DNA of 64,000 nt from positions 3,265,001-3,329,000 of the forward strand of contig NZ_CP023067.1 in NCBI RefSeq assembly GCF_002288525.1, in the 5' to 3' direction. Each line of letters starts with the position of its first letter. Position 1 is the stretch's first letter. Shown here piece after piece: positions 57,449 to 64,000 of this stretch. The notes below the pieces were generated by a model, which did not search any database, had not been told where the DNA came from, and saw only the letters and a program-made list of their open reading frames with translations. The position numbers were made by a program, and so were the translations under genes. The DNA comes from Sinorhizobium sojae CCBAU 05684 (GTDB taxonomy: Bacteria > Pseudomonadota > Alphaproteobacteria > Rhizobiales > Rhizobiaceae).

Positions 57449-58483
57449 ATGAGCGAGGTCAAGACGCACGAATTCGATAGTTTCCTGCAGAAATCTGCGG
57501 CGCATTATCGGCTTTTCCTCGTCTATGGTCCCGATCGCGGCCTCGTTTCCGAAAGGGCGGCCCAACTTGCCGGTTCCTTCGGCATTCCCCTCGACGACCC
57601 ATTCGCCGTCGTCAAGCTTGATGCAGTGGAGTTGCAGCAGGGGGCCGGCCGCCTTCTCGACGAGGTCAACGCCATCGGCCTCTTCGGGGGCGAGAAGGTG
57701 GTCTGGGTACGGGGCGCTGCGGCGGAAAAGGGCCTCAGCGAAGCCTTGCAGGTTCTTGCCGCCGAGCCGCCGCCAAACAGCTATCTGATCATCGAGGCTG
57801 GTGACCTCAAGAAGGGCGCCGCACTCAGGAAAGCGGCGGAGCCATCCCGCGCCGTCGCCTCCATCGCCTGCTACAGTGACGATGCCCGCGCCCTGCATGC
57901 ACTTGTCGACAAGGAGCTATCGGAAGCCGGCTTGCGTATCAGCCCGGCCGCCCGCGAGCGCCTCCTCGAGGCTCTTGGCGGCGATCGCATCGCCTCGCGC
58001 AACGAGGTGAGAAAGCTCGCACTCTATTGCCTCGGCAGGGACATCATCAATGAAGAGGACGTGCTGGCCATCGTCGGCGACGCCAGCGCCATCTCTGTCG
58101 ACGATGCCGTCGACGCGGTGCTGCAGGGCGACGTCGATGCTCTGATGCATGCGATGAAGAAGATCACGACATCGAAGACGCCGGCCTTCCTCGTGCTCCA
58201 GGGCTGCCTCAGACAGTTTCAGCAGTTGGACGTCATGCGGGCCGAAATGGACGCAAACCGCCAGTCGGCGAGCCAGGTGATTGCCAGCCTCGGCCGCGGT
58301 CTGCATTTCCGGCGCAAGCCGATCGTCGAGGCGGCGCTCCGGCACTGGACCGCTCCGGCTATCCGACGCGAATTGAACCGACTTCAGGCAACAATCTACC
58401 AGAGCCGCAGCCGCCAAAGTCTCGAAGAGAGCCTCGTGCTGCAAAACCTGCTGGCAATTGCGATTCAGTCGGCAAAGCGCTGA
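57449..58483 (+). CDS. holA: DNA polymerase III delta subunit
   Basis: This 344-residue clamp-loader subunit opens the beta clamp. Features are YGPDRGLVSERAAQL near residue 26, in place of a Walker A motif, the middle VWVRGAA segment and a C-terminal helical collar domain. It follows lptE by 12 nt, as in other alphaproteobacteria. The 154-bp gap to the convergent parB gene contains a small CGCTTC/GAAGCG hairpin (58517-58531). Confidence 0.9.
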   Translation: MSEVKTHEFDSFLQKSAAHYRLFLVYGPDRGLVSERAAQLAGSFGIPLDDPFAVVKLDAVELQQGAGRLLDEVNAIGLFGGEKVVWVRGAAAEKGLSEALQVLAAEPPPNSYLIIEAGDLKKGAALRKAAEPSRAVASIACYSDDARALHALVDKELSEAGLRISPAARERLLEALGGDRIASRNEVRKLALYCLGRDIINEEDVLAIVGDASAISVDDAVDAVLQGDVDALMHAMKKITTSKTPAFLVLQGCLRQFQQLDVMRAEMDANRQSASQVIASLGRGLHFRRKPIVEAALRHWTAPAIRRELNRLQATIYQSRSRQSLEESLVLQNLLAIAIQSAKR

Positions 58484-58637
58484 TGACGGCAACGGCTGCG
58501 TTTTGCTCCGCGGCTTCGCTTCAAGGAAGCGCAAGGCGGTCGACAGACAATGCGTTCCTCCGCCATCGCTGTCAGTCCAGCCCTTCCAAGCGCGTAAGGC
58601 GAGGGGGAACGGGTGTCTCGTTCGACTCCTGCCCTTG

Positions 58638-59528
58638 TCAGCGCCGTTCGAGCAGGCGGCAGATTTCTTCGAGCTGGTCGAGCGTCTTATAGGCGATCCG
58701 GAGATGGCCGCCGGATGCCTTGTGATTGACGGTGACTTCGAGGCCGAGACTGTCCGAAAGCGTACGCTCCAGCGCCAACGTGTCGGCGTCCTTTTCCTCC
58801 CGGCGCCGGCCCTTGGCGAAACTGGGATCGTTCTGCGCCTTGATGTCGTTCTGGGCAAGGCGCTCCGCTTCACGCACGGACAATCCCTTGCCGACGACGG
58901 CGCGTGCCAGCCCCAACGGATCGGAGGTGGGGATCAGTGCGCGGGCGTGACCCGCCGACAGGCTGCCATCGGCGAGCATGTCCCGCACCGGCTCCGGCAG
59001 CTTCAGCAGCCGCAGGCTATTGGCCACGTGACTGCGGCTCTTGCCGATAATGTCGCCGAGATCGTTTTGCGTGTAGCCATGTTCCGCGATTAGCTGCTCG
59101 TATCCGAGCGCCTCTTCGAGCGGATTGAGGTCGGAGCGCTGGACGTTTTCGACGATGGCGATTTCCAGCGCCGTACGGTCGTCGACATCACGCACGATCA
59201 CGGGGATTTCAGTGAAGCCAGCCAGTTGGGCGGCGCGCCAGCGCCGTTCGCCGGCGATGATCTCGTAGCGATCCTCGCCGAGGGTACGAACCACGACCGG
59301 CTGGACGATGCCGTGTTGGCGCACCGAACTCGCCAGATCCTGCAATTCGGCTTCGTCGAACTGACGGCGCGGGTTGCGGGGATTGCGCGAGACGAACTCG
59401 ATCGGCACGCGACGATCGGCACTGACGGGGCTAGCCGGTGCGGCGCTGCTCTGCAAGGGCTGATCCATTTCGCCGATCAAGGCGGCCAGACCGCGGCCAA
59501 GCCGCCTTTTAGAGCTGTCGTCGTTCAT
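58638..59528 (-). CDS. parB: chromosome partitioning protein ParB
   Basis: This 296-residue ParB/Spo0J protein has the N-terminal CTPase segment with GERRWRAAQLAG (residues 93-104), a central helix-turn-helix DNA-binding domain (YTQNDLGDIIGKSRSHVANSLRLL) and a C-terminal dimerisation domain. It loads at parS, four candidates of which are in this window, and forms the partition complex with ParA. It lies 33 nt after parA, in the conserved alphaproteobacterial order mnmG-rsmG-parA-parB. Confidence 0.96.
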   Translation of the reverse strand: MNDDSSKRRLGRGLAALIGEMDQPLQSSAAPASPVSADRRVPIEFVSRNPRNPRRQFDEAELQDLASSVRQHGIVQPVVVRTLGEDRYEIIAGERRWRAAQLAGFTEIPVIVRDVDDRTALEIAIVENVQRSDLNPLEEALGYEQLIAEHGYTQNDLGDIIGKSRSHVANSLRLLKLPEPVRDMLADGSLSAGHARALIPTSDPLGLARAVVGKGLSVREAERLAQNDIKAQNDPSFAKGRRREEKDADTLALERTLSDSLGLEVTVNHKASGGHLRIAYKTLDQLEEICRLLERR

Positions 59529-59561
59529 ACGTCACCCAATTAGATTTCGATACCGAAACGA

Positions 59562-60356
59562 TCAGGCAGCCGGACGCTGCCGCTCGCGCTGAATTACTTC
59601 CGAGGCCAGCTGCAGATAGGCCTGGCTTCCGGCGCACTTCAGGTCATAGAGGATGGCCGGTTTACCGTAGGAAGGCGCTTCGGAAACCCGTACGTTTCGG
59701 GGGATCAAGGTGTGATAGACCTTGTCGCCCAGATGGGTACGAACGTCACTGACCACCTGTTGCGCCAGATTGTTGCGCGAATCGAACATGGTGAGGACGA
59801 TGCCCTGTATGTCCAGGCCGGGATTGACCGTGCGCCGCACCTGGTCGACCGTCTCGAGAAGCTGGCTCAGCCCCTCAAGTGCGAAGAACTCGCATTGCAG
59901 TGGCACGAGCACAGAATGCGCCGCCGTCATCGCGTTCATCGTCAGGAGATTGAAGGATGGCGGGCAATCCACGAGAATGTAGGAATAGGCATGCGCATCC
60001 GCGGAGGCCAGTGCGTTGCGAAGACGAAAGACCCTATCCGAATGTTGCGCAATCTCCAATTCGATTCCGAGCAGATCCATTGTCGAGGGGACGATCGCAA
60101 GGTTCGGAACCGCGGTGTCCCGAGCGATCTCGCCAGTCGAGTGCGTGCCCATGATCAACTCATAGGAGGATAGGTTCCGATCGCGGCGCTGGATGCCTAG
60201 GCCGGTGCTGGCATTGCCTTGCGGGTCGAGATCGACGATCAGCACCTTTTCGCCGATGGCCGCAAGAGCGGTTGCAAGATTGATGGCCGTCGTCGTCTTC
60301 CCGACGCCGCCCTTCTGATTGGCAATGGTGATAATCCGATTCTTAGGGCCAAACAT
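59562..60356 (-). CDS. parA: chromosome partitioning ATPase ParA
   Basis: This 264-residue Walker-type ATPase has the deviant Walker A KGGVGKTT at residues 15-22 with the signature lysine, Walker A' VLIVDLDPQGNAST and Walker B LVDCPPS. It forms the nucleoid-bound gradient that moves ParB-parS. It starts 16 nt after rsmG. It has the short N-terminus of chromosomal ParA, unlike the extended RepA forms of rhizobial plasmids, so this locus belongs to the chromosome. Confidence 0.96.
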   Translation of the reverse strand: MFGPKNRIITIANQKGGVGKTTTAINLATALAAIGEKVLIVDLDPQGNASTGLGIQRRDRNLSSYELIMGTHSTGEIARDTAVPNLAIVPSTMDLLGIELEIAQHSDRVFRLRNALASADAHAYSYILVDCPPSFNLLTMNAMTAAHSVLVPLQCEFFALEGLSQLLETVDQVRRTVNPGLDIQGIVLTMFDSRNNLAQQVVSDVRTHLGDKVYHTLIPRNVRVSEAPSYGKPAILYDLKCAGSQAYLQLASEVIQRERQRPAA

Positions 60357-60372
60357 GTTTTCCGCTCGCCTA

Positions 60373-61014
60373 TCACTTCATCCGACGTGAGAGATTTGAA
60401 ATCTCGAGCACAACCGAATCCGGCTCGACAATACCCGCATGTTTTAACAGATCGAATTGAAAGCGGCTAACGGCTTTGTCGACTTCCCGCTGATAATCCC
60501 GTCCTTTGTGAAGGAAAGCGACGGTTTTCGAGTTCTCCTGCAACATCCAGGGCGCGGAATAGTCAAGGAGTTGAGTGAGGTCCGCCAGGGCCCGGGCGGA
60601 AATGGCGTCGCAGCGGGGAATCATCTGCGGGGCCGACTCAATGCGAATCGGGTGCACCGACCCGCGCGCCCCGGTCTCCTGCAGAGCCACACGCAGAAAC
60701 GCGGCCTTCTTGTTGTTGCTCTCGACCAGATGCACCCAACCATCCGACAGTTCGGAGAGGCAGATCGCGGTAATGACACCCGGGAAGCCGCCACCGCTGC
60801 CAAGATCCACCCAGGTCTTGGGGGATGGGGAAAGGTGAAAGATCTGCAAGCTGTCCAACAGATGGCGCTGCCAGAGGTCATCGAGAGTCGAAGGCGCGAC
60901 GAGGTTGATCGACTTGGCCCATTTCTGGAAAAGACGGCAAAAGTGCTCCAACTTTGCCCACGTTTCACGTGAAACACGCGGACCGTTCAGGCTGTCGCCG
61001 GGACTCGTTTTCAT
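60373..61014 (-). CDS. rsmG: 16S rRNA m7G527 methyltransferase RsmG (GidB)
   Basis: This 213-residue SAM methyltransferase has the SAM-binding loop [11 protein letters not shown] at residues 69-79 and methylates G527 of 16S rRNA. The N-terminal codons VSRET (residues 14-18) are encoded by a perfect parS core, so the same DNA serves as centromere and coding sequence. Its ATG overlaps the mnmG stop by 4 nt (ATGA). It precedes parA by 16 nt. Confidence 0.95.
   Translation of the reverse strand: MKTSPGDSLNGPRVSRETWAKLEHFCRLFQKWAKSINLVAPSTLDDLWQRHLLDSLQIFHLSPSPKTWVDLGSGGGFPGVITAICLSELSDGWVHLVESNNKKAAFLRVALQETGARGSVHPIRIESAPQMIPRCDAISARALADLTQLLDYSAPWMLQENSKTVAFLHKGRDYQREVDKAVSRFQFDLLKHAGIVEPDSVVLEISNLSRRMK
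60962..60975. promoter_or_regulatory. parS: parS site within rsmG
   Basis: GTTTCACGTGAAAC is a perfect 14-bp parS core. It lies in the rsmG coding sequence 0.6 kb upstream of parA. Confidence 0.9.
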
Positions 61015-62894
61015 TGTAGGCCCCGCCCCGCCACACGCTTCGTGCCGCTCTCTTGGCGCCGGAGCCAGGAAAGGATCAGCGACACCGCCGCCGGCGTCAT
61101 CCCATCAACCTTCATCGCCTGTGCCAGGTTGCGCGGTCGATGCTGCGTGAGCTTCTGCTTCAGTTCGTTGGACAGACCGGGCAGTTCGCTGTAATCGAAG
61201 TCATTCGGAATTGTGGCGCTCTCCTCCCGGCGGACTCCGGCGATGTCCGCCGCCTGGCGATCCAGGTATACCGCATAGCCCGCATCGATCTCCAGCGCTT
61301 CCACAACTCTGCCATCGATGCTTGCGAGTTCGGGCCAGAGCGATTTCAGACCGGCGATTGTTTGATCCGGGTAGGAGAGAATGTCAAAGGCCGAACGGCG
61401 CTGACCGTCCTGATTGAGTTTCAGGCCGTGCCGCCTGCCTTCCGAGGGCGTGATCGACAGCGACTGCAGCAGCACCCGGCCGGCGTCATAGGCGCTTCGC
61501 CAGGAGTCAAAACGGGTGCGGCGCGGTGGACCGACGCAGCCCAGTGCGACGCCCACCGGTGTCAGGCGCATATCGGCATTGTCCGCCCGCAGCGACAATC
61601 TATATTCCGCCCGGGAGGTAAACATCCGGTAGGGCTCCGAAATACCGCGCGAGGTCAGATCGTCGATCATCACCCCGATATAGGAATCCGTTCGGCTGAA
61701 GACGAAGGCCTCGCGCTCTGCGGCCGCCAGCGCCGCATTCAGTCCCGCGACCAGGCCCTGGGCGCCGGCCTCCTCATAACCCGTCGTGCCGTTGATCTGC
61801 CCCGCCAAGTACAGGCCAGGAATCTTCCGAACCGCCAATGTGAGTTGAAGCTCTCGCGGATCGACGTGGTCATACTCGATTGCATAGCCCGGCTGGAGAA
61901 TCTCCACCTCTTCCAGACCGGGAATGGTGCGAATGAAAGACGACTGCACCTCCTCCGGGAGGGAGGTAGAGATCCCGTTCGGGTAGACGGTATCGTCGTC
62001 CAATCCCTCCGGCTCCAGGAAGATCTGGTGGCCATCCCGTTCGCCGAAGCGGACGATCTTGTCCTCGATCGACGGACAATAGCGGGGGCCGACGCTTTCG
62101 ATTTGGCCGGAATATATCGCCGATCGGTGAATATTCTCCGCAATAATCTTGTGCGTCGCTTCCGTCGTGCGGGTGACGCCGCACTCGATCTGCCGGTTGG
62201 TGATGCCATCGGTCATGAAGGAGAAGGGAACCGGGTCCTCGTCCGGGCCCTGACGGCCGACGCGATCCCAATCGATCGTCCGCCCATTGAGGCGCGCCGG
62301 CGTCCCGGTCTTCAACCGGCCAAGCACCAGACCGAAGCTCGCCAGGGTGGCGGAGAGACCGAGGGACGGCTCCTCTCCGACCCGGCCAGCCGGGATCTTG
62401 CGATCGCCGATGTGGATCAGGCCCTTCAGGAAGGTTCCGGTGGTCAGCACCACGGCCTTCGCATGAAAGCTTCGCCCGTCTTTGGTGACCACGCCGCGGA
62501 CCATCCCGTTCTCGGTGAGGAGGTCGTACGCATCGCCTTCGATCACCGAAAGATTTTCAACGGCATCGATCTGGCGCTGCATCGCTTCACGATAGAGCTT
62601 TCGATCCGCCTGGGTTCGCGGGCCGCGTACGGCCGGACCCTTGCGACGGTTAAGCAGACGGAACTGGATGCCAGCCGCGTCGGCAACGCGCCCCATCAGC
62701 CCGTCCAAGGCGTCGATCTCGCGCACCAAATGTCCCTTGCCCAGACCGCCGATCGCCGGGTTGCAGGACATGACGCCGATCGTTTCTTTCTTATGAGTGA
62801 TGAGAGCGGTACGGGCGCCAAGCCGCGCCGACGCCGCAGCGGCCTCACAGCCCGCATGGCCGCCACCGACCACAATGACATCAAAGCTTGCCAT
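61011..62894 (-). CDS. mnmG: tRNA uridine-5-carboxymethylaminomethyl(34) synthesis enzyme MnmG (GidA)
   Basis: This 627-residue FAD protein works with MnmE to modify U34 of tRNAs. It shows the FAD site [14 protein letters not shown] near the start, the CNPAIGG segment with the conserved cysteine, [11 protein letters not shown], and the C-terminal helical domain. The start at 62894 is preferred over 62900 because AGGAG is then about 8 nt upstream. It overlaps rsmG by 4 nt and is 263 bp downstream of mnmE. Confidence 0.95.
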   Translation of the reverse strand: MASFDVIVVGGGHAGCEAAAASARLGARTALITHKKETIGVMSCNPAIGGLGKGHLVREIDALDGLMGRVADAAGIQFRLLNRRKGPAVRGPRTQADRKLYREAMQRQIDAVENLSVIEGDAYDLLTENGMVRGVVTKDGRSFHAKAVVLTTGTFLKGLIHIGDRKIPAGRVGEEPSLGLSATLASFGLVLGRLKTGTPARLNGRTIDWDRVGRQGPDEDPVPFSFMTDGITNRQIECGVTRTTEATHKIIAENIHRSAIYSGQIESVGPRYCPSIEDKIVRFGERDGHQIFLEPEGLDDDTVYPNGISTSLPEEVQSSFIRTIPGLEEVEILQPGYAIEYDHVDPRELQLTLAVRKIPGLYLAGQINGTTGYEEAGAQGLVAGLNAALAAAEREAFVFSRTDSYIGVMIDDLTSRGISEPYRMFTSRAEYRLSLRADNADMRLTPVGVALGCVGPPRRTRFDSWRSAYDAGRVLLQSLSITPSEGRRHGLKLNQDGQRRSAFDILSYPDQTIAGLKSLWPELASIDGRVVEALEIDAGYAVYLDRQAADIAGVRREESATIPNDFDYSELPGLSNELKQKLTQHRPRNLAQAMKVDGMTPAAVSLILSWLRRQESGTKRVAGRGLQ

Positions 62895-63079
62895 ACACAT
62901 GCTCCTGCCTACAGCACCATGCCGCGTATTGGCTGCGCAAGGTCGCTGTAACTCTTCTGGATCTGCGCGTCGAGCGAAACTCGTTTACGACATTCGCTCC
63001 GATGCGCAAAATCGGGTCCGTTCAAGAGCGCGCCGCGGCTCTGCTGTTGATTCTCAATTTGCCACTCTCTGTCAAGGAC

Positions 63080-63093
63080 GTTTCACGTGAAAC
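63080..63093. promoter_or_regulatory. parS: parS site in the mnmE-mnmG spacer
   Basis: GTTTCACGTGAAAC is a perfect 14-bp core, in non-coding DNA 65 nt after the mnmE stop codon. Confidence 0.9.
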
Positions 63094-63157
63094 GTGTTGC
63101 CTGACTCGTTCTCGTTGTACCGGACGCGCATATCACCGGCCTTGGCCGGCGCAATCG

Positions 63158-64000
63158 TCATTTCCCGATGCAGAATTCGGAAAATATCACATCGAGCAGA
63201 TTCTCGACATCCACCCGGCCGGTGATCCGGCCGAGCGCGTCGCTCGCCAGCCGCAACTGCTCCGCCTGGAGATCGAGTCCTTCCGTGGCCAAGCTGCGCT
63301 CCAGCGCAGCACTGGCTTGCCGCAAGCAATCAACGTGTCGTTTCCGCGACGGCATGGCAAAGGACGTCCGCCCGGCTAAATCCGGCAGATGGGCCGTCAA
63401 CTTCTGCAACAGATCCGGAACGCCTGCACCCGTCTTGGTTGACAGGAAAACATCGGCGTCCGCCGGCGCCCAGGCCGTATCCGGCCGGTCGGTTTTCGTG
63501 GCCACCCGGATGACCGGCACATTGCCAGCGACCGGCTCATCCAGATGAAAGACGCCGGGCTTTTCCGACAACAAGAGGATCAAATCGGCATGGCCGATAA
63601 TCTCGCGTGCCCGGCGGATCCCTTCGCGCTCGACCACTTCCGCCGTCTCCCGCAGTCCTGCCGTATCGTACAGCTTGACTGAGAATCCGGCTAAAGAAAG
63701 GTCAACAGAGAGCACGTCGCGGGTCGTTCCGGCAATCTCGGTAACGATCGCAATGTCTCTTTTTGCGAGTGCATTGAGCAGGCTCGATTTGCCGGCATTC
63801 GGTTCTCCAGCAATAACGATCTTCAAGCCATCGCGGATAATCTCGGCAAGACTTGCCTCATCGACATGCGCGTCAATCTCGTTCCATAGGGCCGCGATGT
63901 CGGTCCAGATTGACGCGCTGACCGAACCGGGAATGTCGTCCTCATCGGCGAAGTCGAGTTCGGCCTCGATCAACGCCCTGGCATGGGTCAGGCGCCGTGC
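63158..64000 (-). CDS. mnmE: tRNA modification GTPase MnmE (TrmE), C-terminal part
   Basis: The frame is open to the right window edge, so the N-terminal formyl-THF-binding domain lies outside. The part present encodes the helical region, the inserted G domain (GEPNAGKSS P-loop, the TTRD segment, DTAGLRE and TKTD) and the C-terminal CIGK tetrapeptide with the catalytic cysteine. It is a potassium-dependent GTPase that partners MnmG in U34 modification. The TTG at 63973 is internal, not the start. Confidence 0.95.
   Translation of the reverse strand, partial: ARRLTHARALIEAELDFADEDDIPGSVSASIWTDIAALWNEIDAHVDEASLAEIIRDGLKIVIAGEPNAGKSSLLNALAKRDIAIVTEIAGTTRDVLSVDLSLAGFSVKLYDTAGLRETAEVVEREGIRRAREIIGHADLILLLSEKPGVFHLDEPVAGNVPVIRVATKTDRPDTAWAPADADVFLSTKTGAGVPDLLQKLTAHLPDLAGRTSFAMPSRKRHVDCLRQASAALERSLATEGLDLQAEQLRLASDALGRITGRVDVENLLDVIFSEFCIGK

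Overview
The window is chromosomal DNA from an alphaproteobacterium of the Rhizobiaceae, most likely Sinorhizobium/Ensifer. The evidence is high GC, rhizobial gene order (parA-parB next to rsmG-mnmG-mnmE; purH - heparinase - rsmB - htpX; DUF1674 and DUF1013 genes), the 1595-residue NAD-glutamate dehydrogenase, and many rhizobial intergenic palindromes and RIME-like mosaic repeats. The proteins resemble S. meliloti proteins as I remember them but do not look identical, so I do not name a species. I found no rRNA, tRNA, CRISPR array, insertion sequence or prophage.

Region 1 (1-7.7 kb): amino acid catabolism. A 2-oxoadipate dioxygenase/decarboxylase (5' end outside the window), an FAD-linked D-2-hydroxyglutarate-type dehydrogenase, an antiquitin-type aminoadipate semialdehyde dehydrogenase and a class I aminotransferase are collinear. 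Together they could take aminoadipate semialdehyde to 2-oxoglutarate, the lower part of lysine degradation. A cupin-XRE regulator and a class III aminotransferase follow, divergently transcribed.

Region 2 (7.8-25.6 kb): a carbohydrate-type catabolic island. Twelve genes run leftward: a LacI regulator, Gfo/Idh/MocA oxidoreductase, CoA-transferase, enoyl-CoA hydratase family protein, aldehyde dehydrogenase, a four-gene CUT1 ABC transporter, two GMC dehydrogenases flanking an SDR, and a glycerate 2-kinase. A DUF993 gene with DapA-like aldolase features is transcribed the other way. Near-identical LacI-type operators lie in front of both arms. The substrate is unknown. This is the best candidate for an undescribed pathway.

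Region 3 (25.6-48.3 kb): housekeeping and metabolism. It holds dcp, leuB, a PAP2 phosphatase, asd preceded by a small Thr/Lys-rich leader ORF, a MltB-like transglycosylase, a beta-carbonic anhydrase, pdxY, the large NAD-GDH, an MFS transporter, purH, a heparinase-like protein, rsmB, htpX and a DUF1674 protein.

Region 4 (48.3-64 kb): acsA, DUF1013, a propionyl-CoA synthetase-like gene, yggS, leuS-lptE-holA, then parB-parA-rsmG-mnmG-mnmE (mnmE cut by the window end). Two perfect 14-bp parS cores lie in this last segment and two one-mismatch cores lie further left. The right end is therefore probably close to the chromosome origin and centromere.
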